From the NCBI RefSeq assembly GCF_005869225.1, contig NZ_SWFP01000001.1:558001-622000 (forward strand): a stretch of 64,000 nt of DNA. Direction: 5' to 3'. The stretch is from Dyadobacter bucti. Lineage in GTDB: Bacteria > Bacteroidota > Bacteroidia > Cytophagales > Spirosomataceae. Position 1 is the first letter of the stretch. Every line of letters starts with the position of its first letter. The translations under genes and the position numbers were made by a program. Positions 1 to 10,400 of this stretch are shown here, piece after piece. The notes below the pieces were generated by a model, which was not told the DNA's origin, made no database searches, and was given only the letters and a program-made list of their open reading frames with translations.

Positions 1-603
1 CAGGATCACGTTTTTTTCTTCTGCAACCCGGCGCATAAAAGGCATATAGTCAGGCAGTTTACTACGGCTTGGATCTTTTTCAATGATGATGCTGTTGGGC
101 GTGTGAAAGATGGGGACAGCGCCTATATCCCGAATTTTCGCAACGATCTGTTCCAGGTTTTTTTGGTACAAATCCGTCGTCATATCCTTTTTAGCACAAT
201 CATTGGTCCCGATCATGAGCGAAACCATTGCCGGCCTGAACTGGCTCACCCGCCATTCAAAATCCGACAGGATGTTGACAGTCGTATTTCCGCTGATACC
301 TGTGTTGATCACAATGTCCCGCATTCTTTTGAGCTCCCAGCGAAGGCGTTCCCCGAAAATTTCGGGATACGAACGGTAGCCTTTCGTATGCTTTGCGCCG
401 TGGGTAATGCTGTCGCCGGTAAAAAGCCAGATATGAGGCTCTTGTGACGCCAGCAGTTCCTTAACCCGTTCAAAATCGGGAGTTGAATCCTCGCCTCCGT
501 TGTTTTTTACGGGATTAAATGCCACGGCACTTTGCCTTGTACCGAGCCCAAAGGCAGCCGCACCGATACCGGCCGTTTTCAAAAATTTCCTTCTTGAATT
601 CAT
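1..603 (-). CDS. SGNH/GDSL-family hydrolase, Tat-exported, C-terminus beyond window
   Basis: Open from ATG at 603 to the window edge (201 codons seen), so the C-terminal part with the catalytic Asp/His block is missing. The N-terminus has a twin-arginine motif (SRRKFLK, residues 3-9) and a hydrophobic stretch, suggesting Tat export. SGNH blocks are visible: GDS with the nucleophile Ser at about residue 65, ISGN at 103-106, and GTND at 132-135. The family contains esterases and lipases acting on carbohydrate acyl groups. It lies 14 bp behind the sialidase-like gene, so it is the last visible gene of the SusCD operon. A deacetylase of acetylated sugars (for example a sialate O-acetylesterase role) is inferred from context only. 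Confidence 0.85.
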   Translation of the reverse strand, partial: MNSRRKFLKTAGIGAAAFGLGTRQSAVAFNPVKNNGGEDSTPDFERVKELLASQEPHIWLFTGDSITHGAKHTKGYRSYPEIFGERLRWELKRMRDIVINTGISGNTTVNILSDFEWRVSQFRPAMVSLMIGTNDCAKKDMTTDLYQKNLEQIVAKIRDIGAVPIFHTPNSIIIEKDPSRSKLPDYMPFMRRVAEEKNVIL

Positions 604-617
604 GCGATCCTGAACGG

Positions 618-1742
618 TTATTTGTATAGCCCTTTTTGGGTCAGACGTGTAATATTGGTAACCGATAAATGTGTTTTGGCGGCCTGGCTCCCGGCACAGT
701 AGCCCAGCAAAACTTCATTCTTGGTAAAATGAATGGCGATGTAACAATACCAGCCGTCCGGATCGCTTTCGATATTTTTGATATGTTCCCATGTTTTGCC
801 TTCATCTTTTGAAACGGCCACAGTAAGCGGCGTACGGGCGCCCCCGTGCCAGCCTTCTTCCTTGATCTTGTTGTTGTTCCATACCAACAGCAAATCACCG
901 GTTGCAGGTATACGGGCGATGGATGCAGGCGAAACCGGTGAATAAATCGTGCTCGGTTCGATATGGCTCCAAGTCACGCCTTTGTCGGAAGAATACGATA
1001 ATTGCTGTACGCCGCTGTCGGTACGGATAAACATCATGACCCGACCGTCTTTCAGTTCCACGACTCCCGGTTCCTGGGTGATAATTTTCGTGCTGTTCGG
1101 CACTTGCTTACCCGATTTCCAGCTCGCGCCGTTATCGTCCGAGAAGTAACTGTACAGGTCGGCCTTATTCTGCCATTTTCCGTCTATAGAGCTATGCAAA
1201 GCCACAGCCATGAGCAGACGGCCGCTTTTCAGCTGAATCACCCGGTTGTTGTTCAACACAAAATAACCTTTGCGGTCGGTAATGCAGGGCGTAGCGGCGC
1301 TCCATGTTTTAGCTTCGTCCGTCGAGATCCGCATCAGTGGGATGCAGTCGGTTTCTGAATTCTTTTTGAGATAAAACAAAGCTATTTTCCCATTTTCCAA
1401 TCGTAGCAGCGATACCGACATGACGTTCATATCGCCTTCTCTTTCCACTACAAGCTGATCCTCCTTAGTCCAGGTTTTGCCTCCGTCGGAAGAATACCGG
1501 CTGGCCAGATACGCCGGAGCATGGTCGCTGGTGGATTTTCCGGTGTACCGGCTGTATATGAACATGATCCGCCCGTCTTTCAGGGTTATAAAGTCGCCTT
1601 CACTGTTGCGCGGGTTATCGTCGCCCGGGGCCAGTTTGAGCGCGAGGTTTTGGAATTTGTTGTTTTGGGAAAATGCATTTCCTCCCGAAAAAAACATCAT
1701 CGCCGCACAGGCAAAGCATACCGATTTGAATATTGATCTCAT
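618..1742 (-). CDS. sialidase-family (BNR/Asp-box) secreted protein
   Basis: 374 residues with a Sec signal peptide (about 1-25). Asp-boxes of the S-x-D-x-G-x-T-W type occur near residues 84-91, 140-147, 201-208, 251-258 and 311-318, the mark of a six-bladed sialidase propeller. The blade start PRNSEGDF (44-51) and an ARIP motif near 276-279 recur in both paralogues upstream. The start codon overlaps the stop of the preceding sialidase gene by 4 bp (ATGA), so translation is probably coupled. The family includes exo-alpha-sialidases, but many BNR_2 members act on other substrates or are untested. True sialidase activity is therefore not assured. Confidence 0.85.
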   Translation of the reverse strand: MRSIFKSVCFACAAMMFFSGGNAFSQNNKFQNLALKLAPGDDNPRNSEGDFITLKDGRIMFIYSRYTGKSTSDHAPAYLASRYSSDGGKTWTKEDQLVVEREGDMNVMSVSLLRLENGKIALFYLKKNSETDCIPLMRISTDEAKTWSAATPCITDRKGYFVLNNNRVIQLKSGRLLMAVALHSSIDGKWQNKADLYSYFSDDNGASWKSGKQVPNSTKIITQEPGVVELKDGRVMMFIRTDSGVQQLSYSSDKGVTWSHIEPSTIYSPVSPASIARIPATGDLLLVWNNNKIKEEGWHGGARTPLTVAVSKDEGKTWEHIKNIESDPDGWYCYIAIHFTKNEVLLGYCAGSQAAKTHLSVTNITRLTQKGLYK

Positions 1743-2839
1743 TTGTAAAGTCCTTTTGTTTCCAGGTTTCTAATTGTGATCTGCGTCGTCGCCCAATCGA
1801 AATAGGCGAGTAAAACTTCATTTTTGGTAAAATGGATGGCTGTATAACAAAACGAGCCGGAAGGGTTTTCTTCAATATTTTTGAGATGCTCCCAGGTTTG
1901 GCCGTCGTCCTTGGAAACAGCCGTGGTCAGGGGCGTTCTTTTGCCTTTCGTGGCCGGGACGCCGCCATCATTGTTGTTCCAGACCAGCAGCAGATCGCCG
2001 GTAGCGGGTATACGGGCAATGGAAGCAGGTGATACCGGCGATGCAATTTTGCTGGGCTCAATGTGGCTCCACGTTTTACCCTTGTCTTTGGAATAAGAAA
2101 CCTGCTGCACGCCGCTGTCGGTACGGACGAACATCATCACACGGCCGTCTTTCAGCTCGATCACGCCGGGCTCCTGGGTGATCATTTTGCTGTTGTTGGG
2201 AATCTGTGCCGAAGGTTTCCAGCTATTGCCCTCATCATCGGAATAGTAGCAGTACAGCATGCCCTGTAAATTGATCTCGTCCTTATCGCCCGCTGTTTTG
2301 TGCAAAGCTACCGGCATCAGCAGCCGGCCGCTTTTCAGCTGGATCACCCGGTTATTGTTCAGGACAAAATATTCAGTTTTGTCGATGCAGGAGAATGGTT
2401 TGCCCCAGGTTTTACCTTCGTCGGAAGATATCCGCATCATGGGCATACAGTCGTGGATTGAGTTTTTGCGCAGATAAAACAAAGCCAGCTTGCCACTTTT
2501 TAAGCGAAGCAGCGATACAGACATAATGTTCATGCCGCCTTCATTTTCAACCACCAGCTTGTCTTCCTTCGACCAGGTTTTTCCGCCGTCGGCAGATACC
2601 CGGCTTACCAGGTAGGCCGCCGCGTAGTCGCTGGCCGATTTGCCTGTGAAACGTGTATAAATGAAAAGGATGCTGCCGTCTTTCAATGTAGCGAAATCCC
2701 CTTCGCTGTTTCTGGGGTTATCCGGCCCGGGCGGTATTTTAAGGCTGACGGTATCATTTTGGGAAAAGGCATTCTGGGCCGAAAAAATGTGTGTTATCAG
2801 CCAGGCAAGAAACAGCGCTTTGTTAATGTTTTTCATCAA
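1739..2839 (-). CDS. sialidase-family (BNR/Asp-box) secreted protein, paralogue
   Basis: 366 residues with a signal peptide ending near AFSQ (about residue 26). It is closely similar to the products of 618-1742 and to the C-terminal half of 2848-4995, sharing the PRNSEGDF entry, the NNNRVIQLKSGRLL segment and repeated Asp-boxes such as SADGGKTW, SSDEGKTW, SDDEGNSW, SKDKGKTW and SKDDGQTW. It sits 8 bp after the fusion gene and overlaps the next gene by 4 bp. The three sialidase units in a row look like tandem duplication. Likely periplasmic or surface glycan processing, with the sugar released left open. Confidence 0.85.
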   Translation of the reverse strand: MMKNINKALFLAWLITHIFSAQNAFSQNDTVSLKIPPGPDNPRNSEGDFATLKDGSILFIYTRFTGKSASDYAAAYLVSRVSADGGKTWSKEDKLVVENEGGMNIMSVSLLRLKSGKLALFYLRKNSIHDCMPMMRISSDEGKTWGKPFSCIDKTEYFVLNNNRVIQLKSGRLLMPVALHKTAGDKDEINLQGMLYCYYSDDEGNSWKPSAQIPNNSKMITQEPGVIELKDGRVMMFVRTDSGVQQVSYSKDKGKTWSHIEPSKIASPVSPASIARIPATGDLLLVWNNNDGGVPATKGKRTPLTTAVSKDDGQTWEHLKNIEENPSGSFCYTAIHFTKNEVLLAYFDWATTQITIRNLETKGLYK

Positions 2840-2847
2840 TAAAAGGT

Positions 2848-4995
2848 TTAGTTATAAATCTCATCCAGCCCGATCCGTACAATCCGGGCCTGGTCTAATC
2901 CTGCGCCCATGCTGTATCCGATCAATACATGATCTTTGGTAAAATGAATGGCGGTGTAGCAGAATGTACCTTCCGGGTCGTTTTCCAGGTTTTTCAGGTG
3001 CTGCCAGCTTTTGCCTTCATCTTTCGAAATGGCCAGGGTCAGGGGCGTACGCTTACCTTTGAAGTAGCCCTCACCTTTCGCGCCGTTATCGTTCCAGACC
3101 AGGATAAGATCTCCGGTGGAAGGAATACGCGCAATGGAAGCCGGTGAGACAGGCGACGGTATGGGGCCGGGCGTTAAGGGCGACCAGCTTTCGCCTTGGT
3201 CTCTGGAAAAGGAATAGTACTGGAATCCGCCGTTGGCACGAATGTTCATCAATAAGCTGCCGTCTTTGAGCGCAACGATACCGGGCTCCTGCGTGATAAC
3301 ACTGTCCGGATTAGGCACAGCCTTTCCCGATTTCCAGCTCTTACCATTGTCGTCGGAGTAGTAGCTGCGCAAAATACCGCGGTTGTTCCATTTGGTATCA
3401 GGCGTTTTGTGGAGGGAAACCGGGATCAGAATCCTCCCTGATTTCAGCTGCCGGACGCGGCTGTTATTGAGTACAAAATATCCTTTCCGGTCGGCAATAC
3501 ATGGTTTGGAAACTCCCCAGGTTTTGCCCTCGTCTCCGGAAATCCGCATCATCGGTACACAATCGTCCACCGAATTTTTGCGGAGGTAAAACATACCGAT
3601 CTGCCCGTTCGCGAGCCGCAGCAGCGAAACCGACATGATATTCATCTTAGCTTCGTTTTTGAGAATGATCTGGTCGGAAGCCGTCCATGTTTTCCCACCG
3701 TCTGACGAGTAACGCCCGGCCAGGTCGGCGGGGGCAAAGTCACTGTCGGAGGAGCCGGTATATTTGGAATACACATACAAAATACGGCCGTCCTTCAGTG
3801 TAATAAAATCGCCCTCGCTGTTTCTGGGGTTGTTGTTTCCTGACTTGATATCCAAAACGGTGTATTTCCCGGCAACATCTCTTTTGCCGGCTTCCGATGG
3901 CGGGTACCACATCACCATAGGATCGGGGCCGAGGCCTGACTTGATCACTGAAACTACCTCCAGCTTTTTAAGATCTACTACATGGATTCCATCAGAATCG
4001 GTCGTTTTTACCTTGATCCGCTCTGTACCATCGGGCATTTGCTGAGCCTCCTCGGAATCTTCGCAACCGACAAAAGCATATTTTTCATCCACCGAAAGCT
4101 CCACGCCGATTGCATAATCCCCTACCGGGATGCGTTTGATCTCTTTTTTTGTAGCGACATCGATCACCGTCAATGTGCCTTCCTTTACCCAGCCCGCTAC
4201 CAGCGCGCGTTTGCCGTCGGCGGTGAAACGACACCTTACCGGCATGCCTTTGCATTCAAAAGTTTCGGTTGGTTTGTGCGTTGCAAGATCAATGACCGTG
4301 ATTGTTCCGCCGGTCTGGTTCAATGCCCAGAGATACTTGCCGTCGGGCGTGAATGCCAGCCCCTCGCAGCCGGGGCCGCAAGGGATCTGGGTGATGAGTT
4401 CTCCCGTTTTTCTGTCGATCACGGATATGTTTTCGGAGGTGATATTGGCCGTATAAAGCCGTTTTCCATCCGTGGAAACATATACCATGTGGGAGATTTT
4501 ACCATGGGTAGGAATAGTCCGGGTTACTTCGTTGGTTTTGGTATCGATTTCAACCACAAAACCTGTTTGTCCGGCAGTGAAATAGGCATTTTTGCCGTCA
4601 GGGGCCATTGCGGCACCATGAATGCGCGTAAAGTTGCCGGTGCTGATCTCCTTCACCTGCTGCCGTTTTACCAGATCGATCACCGAAATGGTATTGCCGG
4701 GTGCTTTGTAACTGCTCAGATATGCAGTACGCTGGTCCGGGGTGACCGTTATTTCGTGCGGGTTCGGTCCGGTGGGAATGGTCTGTTTTACCTCATAGGT
4801 TTTGGGATCAATAAAAGACAAGGTATTGGAATGCTTGTTCGCTACCAGTAAAACAGCTTCGGGATTTTGACCATGAACGTACAGGCACAAAAGGAGCAGG
4901 AAAGCGAGTAGGGCTGTCGGCTGTCGGCGGTCAGCGGTCGCCCGTCGGCTTTTGGCGGTCGGGTTCTTTGAGGTATTCGGGTGCTTTCCTGTCAT
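2848..4995 (-). CDS. YVTN beta-propeller / sialidase fusion protein
   Basis: 715 residues in two halves. Residues about 45-365 form a YVTN/cytochrome-cd1-type propeller, with repeats such as NTISVIDL, GTITVIDL and GTLTVIDV. Residues about 380-715 form a BNR sialidase-like propeller, a paralogue of the next two gene products. The only in-frame ATG is at 4995. It gives a long basic n-region before a hydrophobic signal (ALLAFLLLLCL, about 28-38). That n-region is encoded by degenerate heptamer repeats (4913-4961), which is odd, and a non-ATG start closer to the hydrophobic core cannot be excluded. It follows the Tat protein in the SusCD operon. Fusion of the two propellers suggests binding plus hydrolysis in one exported protein; this is inference. 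Confidence 0.8.
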   Translation of the reverse strand: MTGKHPNTSKNPTAKSRRATADRRQPTALLAFLLLLCLYVHGQNPEAVLLVANKHSNTLSFIDPKTYEVKQTIPTGPNPHEITVTPDQRTAYLSSYKAPGNTISVIDLVKRQQVKEISTGNFTRIHGAAMAPDGKNAYFTAGQTGFVVEIDTKTNEVTRTIPTHGKISHMVYVSTDGKRLYTANITSENISVIDRKTGELITQIPCGPGCEGLAFTPDGKYLWALNQTGGTITVIDLATHKPTETFECKGMPVRCRFTADGKRALVAGWVKEGTLTVIDVATKKEIKRIPVGDYAIGVELSVDEKYAFVGCEDSEEAQQMPDGTERIKVKTTDSDGIHVVDLKKLEVVSVIKSGLGPDPMVMWYPPSEAGKRDVAGKYTVLDIKSGNNNPRNSEGDFITLKDGRILYVYSKYTGSSDSDFAPADLAGRYSSDGGKTWTASDQIILKNEAKMNIMSVSLLRLANGQIGMFYLRKNSVDDCVPMMRISGDEGKTWGVSKPCIADRKGYFVLNNSRVRQLKSGRILIPVSLHKTPDTKWNNRGILRSYYSDDNGKSWKSGKAVPNPDSVITQEPGIVALKDGSLLMNIRANGGFQYYSFSRDQGESWSPLTPGPIPSPVSPASIARIPSTGDLILVWNDNGAKGEGYFKGKRTPLTLAISKDEGKSWQHLKNLENDPEGTFCYTAIHFTKDHVLIGYSMGAGLDQARIVRIGLDEIYN
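4913..4961. repeat. degenerate 7-bp tandem repeat inside the start of the fusion gene
   Basis: Seven consecutive heptamers on the plus strand read gctgtcg, gctgtcg, gcggtca, gcggtcg, cccgtcg, gcttttg, gcggtcg. They lie between the only ATG of the YVTN-sialidase ORF and its signal-peptide core. The unit length is not a multiple of three, so gain or loss of one unit would shift the frame. Confidence 0.75.
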
Positions 4996-5028
4996 GGGTT
5001 TGTGCTTTGATTCTTCGAATCCGTTGTC

Positions 5029-5898
5029 CTAGACTTTACCTATTGCGAACAATTTGTTTTTGGTTGTGAACGTGTGCAGTTCAGAAAAATGGTAGACGCT
5101 CGCAACCTGCTTTCCGTTCTCCATCACTGGCGTCGGGACTTCCACGACAAAATCTGCAAAATCGGGAACGTTGAACGCGATGTACGCCAGACGCAGCGAA
5201 TCCATCGGCTCGTCGTATTTTTTGGTCAGGTCGGGCAGTACTACCGGGCCGGTATCAGTCTGGTAAAGTTTCTTGGCATTGTTGATATTGATCGTCTTGC
5301 AGGGACACTCGATGACCGCGCTCAACCCGGTTTCCTCATTGCGGATTTCAGTCTGCGTAACGATCGGTACACCTGAAATGGTAGCCTTCTGAATTTTCTC
5401 CCAGGTATCCAGTTCAGTGATCACAGGCGCGGCCGGCAGGCGTATGATCGGGTCGGCGCCCCACATTCCGGCCATGGTTTTGATACTTCTGTACCCTTTC
5501 CGCTCATTGACGTGCCTTCTGAAAACCAGCACTTTCCCGTCTCCGAAAATCGGTGTGAAGTCGTAATTGTCTTTATAAAAGAGGTTTTTGGTGGCAAAGG
5601 TATCTTCACTTTTACAGGCCCCGCCCTGGTAGTAAACAGTCGATTTGCCTGTTTTCAGATCCGTGATGATCGTACGGCTTTCAATCCACATCCTTACCGA
5701 GTTCATATCGCCGGTATTGCATATAAATGATTTCCCGTAATCGAGGCACACGGCAGCTTTGGCGGCCGGTCCCGCCGTTCCGGCCGATGAAACAAGTGGC
5801 GACAAGGCCAGTGAAGAGGTCGCCAGCAGACCTTTCCGGAGAAAATTCCTGCGGTTGTTTGTTGATGCTCCTTCCTTGCTTGTTGTTTGGTTTTTCAT
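5029..5898 (-). CDS. Tat-exported protein of unknown function
   Basis: 289 residues. The N-terminus has NRRNFLRKG (residues 16-24) followed by a hydrophobic Ala/Ser/Leu-rich stretch, a convincing twin-arginine signal. I do not recognise the mature domain. It has a Cys at about residue 51 and two further Cys in ECPC near 198-201, and appears beta-rich without membrane segments. It sits between SusD and the YVTN-sialidase fusion with short gaps, so it belongs to the glycan operon. Tat export often implies folding or cofactor loading in the cytoplasm, but no cofactor motif is evident. A role on the operon's substrate is inference from position only. Confidence 0.6.
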   Translation of the reverse strand: MKNQTTSKEGASTNNRRNFLRKGLLATSSLALSPLVSSAGTAGPAAKAAVCLDYGKSFICNTGDMNSVRMWIESRTIITDLKTGKSTVYYQGGACKSEDTFATKNLFYKDNYDFTPIFGDGKVLVFRRHVNERKGYRSIKTMAGMWGADPIIRLPAAPVITELDTWEKIQKATISGVPIVTQTEIRNEETGLSAVIECPCKTININNAKKLYQTDTGPVVLPDLTKKYDEPMDSLRLAYIAFNVPDFADFVVEVPTPVMENGKQVASVYHFSELHTFTTKNKLFAIGKV

Positions 5899-5938
5899 AA
5901 AAAATATAGAATCGGTTAAGGGTTATTACAAGTTCAGA

Positions 5939-7420
5939 TCAGTTGTATCCTTCATTTTGAACTACTTTGGGTTCGAGGCTCAGGGTTGTTTCGGATATTG
6001 GGAAAAGCATGAGATAATTCTTGCCAACCTGGGGTTTCAATGAGGGCACCAGCTCAAAAGCTTTGTCGAAACGGGCCAGGTCCCACCAGCGTTTGCCTTC
6101 AAAAGCCAGTTCCAGCAACCTTTCTTTGAGGATGGCTTCATCATTTTTCACTTTGGTATCATTGATATAAGTGTGCTTGGCGAAACTACTACCATAGGCG
6201 CGCTGCCTTACTTTGTTGATCTCCGGTGAAGGGTCCTGTCCCAGGGCATTTTTCGCCTCAGCTTTCATCAGCAGCACGTCGGCATACCGGTACAAAACAA
6301 TATCGTCAATAAACTTCCTGACACCGGAAATCACCACCCCATTGAATTTGTAAACCACCGAGCTGTAATAGGCTTTGGTACCGTTGGCCTCATTGGTATA
6401 AATCTCTATGAAAGAGGCATTTTTACGCTGATCATCGACCGTAAACTGGCTTCTGACCGTCGCCGACGGAGACCATACGGAGTAGGAACCCACCAGCACA
6501 CCCAATGCATCTTTTGTCTCCTGATCAATGTTTGTGGGTGTCAGGTTTGGATAAGTGTACATGTTACGGTACTCGTTTTCAGGCGCTTCGATGTCCTGAT
6601 ACCTCACAGCCATCACCACCTCTTTGTTTCCCTTGTTGTCAAAATCGAAAATCCTGCCAAAATTATCAAGAAGCGCCACGTCGCTTTTTTCAACTTCGTT
6701 AAGCGCATTCAGGGCTACTTCAAAATCCGCCTGCCCGCCGTTCATTTTTTTGGCAGTCCACAAAAACACGTCGGCTTTCAGTGCGTACAATGCAGGCTGC
6801 GACCACAGATACCTGCCGGTATTGAAACTGTTATCGGGAAAAAGCTTTTCAGCCCCGGCTATATCGCTTTTGATCAGCGCAAATATGTCCTCTTTTTTCG
6901 CTCTCTCTTTCTGAATTGTCTCGGCGGTGTAGCCTTCCGTAGGCTCTGTCACTATGGGTACTTCTCCCCAGGTCCGCACCAGTACGAAATAGACAAAAGC
7001 ACGCATTGCATGCGCCTGAGCCAATATTTTGTTCTTGTTGGCCTCGTTCGTGAAAGCAATGCCCGGCGCATATTTCAGGATCAGATTGGCGTCATGGACA
7101 ATCGTGTACAGCCCCTGCCAGGTAGGACCGGAATTGATGGACGTGAGCCTGTTTTCGTAGTACACATCTTTTCCGTCGGCACCGCCCGGGCTGCGTGCCA
7201 TGGTTTCGCTCCGGGCTTCACCCCAGATAAAATAATTGGAGACAGTCTGGTCGCGGAGCCGCACATACATCCCATACAATGCGCCGTTGGCATCGTCTTC
7301 TGTTTTCCAGAAAGTGGCATTGGATATCTGGCTGACGGGATTAAGCATCAGTTTTTCCGTACACGAAATGCCCGATAATATCAAAGCAAGCAGGATTATC
7401 TTCAGATTGATCTTTTTCAT
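5939..7420 (-). CDS. SusD/RagB-family nutrient-binding outer-membrane lipoprotein
   Basis: 493 residues. The signal peptide ends in a lipobox (LSGISC, Cys at residue 20), so it is a surface lipoprotein. The N-terminal helical region has the SusD pattern (QISNATFWKTEDDANGAL, then HAMRAFVYFVLVRTWGEVP). The C-terminal signature is the ELAFEGKRWWDLARF segment typical of RagB/SusD. It starts 21 bp after the SusC gene and forms the usual SusC/SusD glycan-import pair. The ligand cannot be read from sequence, but downstream sialidase-like genes point to a sialylated or similarly capped glycan. Confidence 0.95.
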   Translation of the reverse strand: MKKINLKIILLALILSGISCTEKLMLNPVSQISNATFWKTEDDANGALYGMYVRLRDQTVSNYFIWGEARSETMARSPGGADGKDVYYENRLTSINSGPTWQGLYTIVHDANLILKYAPGIAFTNEANKNKILAQAHAMRAFVYFVLVRTWGEVPIVTEPTEGYTAETIQKERAKKEDIFALIKSDIAGAEKLFPDNSFNTGRYLWSQPALYALKADVFLWTAKKMNGGQADFEVALNALNEVEKSDVALLDNFGRIFDFDNKGNKEVVMAVRYQDIEAPENEYRNMYTYPNLTPTNIDQETKDALGVLVGSYSVWSPSATVRSQFTVDDQRKNASFIEIYTNEANGTKAYYSSVVYKFNGVVISGVRKFIDDIVLYRYADVLLMKAEAKNALGQDPSPEINKVRQRAYGSSFAKHTYINDTKVKNDEAILKERLLELAFEGKRWWDLARFDKAFELVPSLKPQVGKNYLMLFPISETTLSLEPKVVQNEGYN

Positions 7421-7441
7421 AGTTCCAAAGTTTACTTGTAA

Positions 7442-10400
7442 TTAAAAGGAAGCATTAAGTCCAAAAATGATATTGCGGGGAATCGGGTAACGTCCGTTGT
7501 CGCGGTTACCGTCTTCGGGATTGAGACCCGTGAAATTGGTGAAATAGTGGAGGTTGTTGCCGGTCACATTGAACCTCAGGCTTGCGATTTTCAGTTTCTG
7601 CAGGATTTTGCCCGGTACGGTGTAGCTGAGCGTAGCTTCTCTCACAGCCAAGAAATCGCCTCTTTCAAACAGCGTTGAGTTTCCCCTGAAAAGGTTACTG
7701 CGCACCTGCTGGTCGGCCCAGTAAAACCTCGGTATGTCGGTAACGTCCCCCTGTTTCTGCCATGATCTAAGCAAATCGGTGGAAAGACCGTTGTCCCCGT
7801 GGTACTGCCCCAGGAATGTTCCCCTGGTATAATGGTCGATTGTATGCCCCGCTGTAAAATCAAGGCGAAAAAGGAAACTGAAACCCTTGTAGCTCAAAGA
7901 GTTGGTAAGACCGCCCGTCCAGGTCGGATAAATATTGCCCACATAAACCCTGTCTTTTTCATCAATAATATTGTTGCCGTCCGCATCGAGCCAGTTCACA
8001 TCACCGCCATATTTTGTTTTATTGGCACCCGGCACAACCATGTCCACCGGACCAGCTGCGGCGGCTTCATCCGTAGCATAAATCCCCATCTGCTTGTATG
8101 CAAACATATCCCCTACCCGGCCGCCTTCCTGCAGACCGCCCATCCAGGCATAGTCTCCCCTGGCTGCATCCCACACATATACCCCGCCGATCCGGTTGTT
8201 TTCGGTACCATTGTAAGGCAGCGAAAGGATCTTGTTTTTCACTCTCGCCGCATTGAAGGAAACGTCCCAGCTCAAGTCGGATTCACTATTCGTTATCCTG
8301 GCCGACAGTTCGACTTCGATACCCTTGTTTTCCAGGCTCCCGAGGTTAGTGAGTATGCTTCCGAAACCGGTTGAATGCGGCAGTGAAAGGCTGGTGATCA
8401 GATTGTCGGTCACCCTTCGGTAGCGGTCAACGAGCAGGGATATACGGTTGTTGAACAAACCGATGTCCACACCGACGTCAAATGTTTTGGATTGTTCCCA
8501 TTTCAGTTCCTGGTTTGCCAGCGACGTGTTCTGGATCGCTGCGACGCCTGCATAAGTGGCTCCCACGCTGTACTGCCCTTGTGCCTGGTAATCGCCCAGC
8601 TGGCTGATGTTACCGTTAACACCATAACTTGTGCGCAGTTTGAGCGATAAAAGACCTTCGGGAAGTCCTTGCCAGAATTTTTCCCTATGCACATTCCACC
8701 CTGCGGATACCCCTGGGAAAAAGCCCCATTTGTAATTGGCACCGAGATTGGACGCGCCATCATAGCGGCTTGTGACCGACAAAAGGTATTTCTGATCATA
8801 ATTATAATTCACACGGCCAAAATAACCCGCGATGATCTGTCGTGCTTCCGTGCCGCCTACCGCCTGTGGTATGGCAGCCGAGTTCAGAGTCGGGATCAAA
8901 TCCGAGGCTGCACCCCGGCCGCTGGCAGAAAGGCTTGAAAGTATCCTGTCGTAGTATGAAAATCCGAGCATGGCGTCCAGTGCATGGACATTATTGAAAG
9001 ATTTTGCATATGAAAGAGTTGCATCCGTCTGATACTGAATTCTTTTGGAATAAGAACCCGAGGCATCCCGCGAATTCACCAGGTTACCGGGGCCGTTGAG
9101 ATATGCTTTCAGAAAAGACCGGCTGTCGGCCGTTTCCCGGTACAGTGACCCCTGAACAGTCAATAACAGTTCCGGCAGGATGTTCCAGTTGGTACCCACC
9201 ACCATGGTCGATTTGTCATTGCTGTTTTTCCCTTTTTCCACACTCACAATATACTCGGGGTTACCGATCGAGAGGTTGATACCCGGTGCCAGGGTACCGT
9301 CTTCAAACTGGTACTTGGCGGTTGGCGGCAAGCCGCTGGACCTGCCGAATAAGTTCGTTGTCTGATAGGGTACCTTGCTTGCGGAATTGGAATACATCAG
9401 CCTTCCAAACACCTTTACATTGTCCCGCACAGCGAGCTCCGAGTTCAGGTTCAGCGTAACTCTCCTGAAATCGGAAGCAATAGCGATCCCCTCGCTTTTG
9501 AGATAACCCAGGCCCGCACTGAAAGTGGCTTTTTCGGTGCCACCTGCAATAGATAAGGCATGATTATGCGAAATACCGGTCTTGAAAAGAAGCTCCTGAA
9601 AATCTGTATCCTTGAAGATGATCGTTTTGGACGGATCGAGCGGATCGGGCATACTTTCCCAGCCCTCCTGCAATTTGTGTCCGTTTTCTGGTGTCAGGTA
9701 TTGGGTTGTAAAAGGTGTCTTGTTCGAAAGGTCATTACCCGTACCGCCACTTCCCGGCTGGGTAAGCAGGCTGTTCTGGGCAGGGTCTTTGGCCGCACTG
9801 GCTGCGATACCGAGCCTTTGAAAGTAGATAAAATCCCGTGCCGACAACAGGTCGTATTTTCTGGCCACGGTTGATTGCGTCAGGTCATAGGAATAAGAAA
9901 TCCTTGTTTTACCCGATTTTCCTGATTTGGTAGTGACAATCACTACGCCGTTCGAGCCCCTGGCGCCATAAATAGCGGTGGAAGCCGCATCTTTCAGTAC
10001 CTGCATTGATTCAATATCGGAAGGGTTCAGGTCATTGATGTTGTCCCGGATCACACCGTCTACAATATAAAGTGGTGACGCACCATTGGGATTGTTGATC
10101 GAAGTACCTCCGCGCACGATCACCCGCGGAGCAGCTCCCGGCTGGCCGCTTGTTGATTGCACCCGTACCCCGGAAATAGTCCCCTGCAAAGCCGATGCGG
10201 CATTCGCAAAAGGCACATTGTCAAGTACCCGGTTGTCCAGCTTGGAGATCGCAGTGGTTGTCAGTTCCCGTGATTGCGACCCATAGCCTATCGCTACTAC
10301 TTCATTCAGCGTGGTAGCGTCCTCTTCCAGCGTAACATTCAGCTCAGTCTGGCTGCCTAACACAATTTCCTGGGTTTTATAACCGATAAAACTGAAAATC

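Noticed and set aside
3982..4851. Plus-strand open frame of 289 codons
   Set aside because: It is antisense to the YVTN-propeller domain, which has clear repeats and codon use. The antisense translation is Cys/Phe-rich without any domain.
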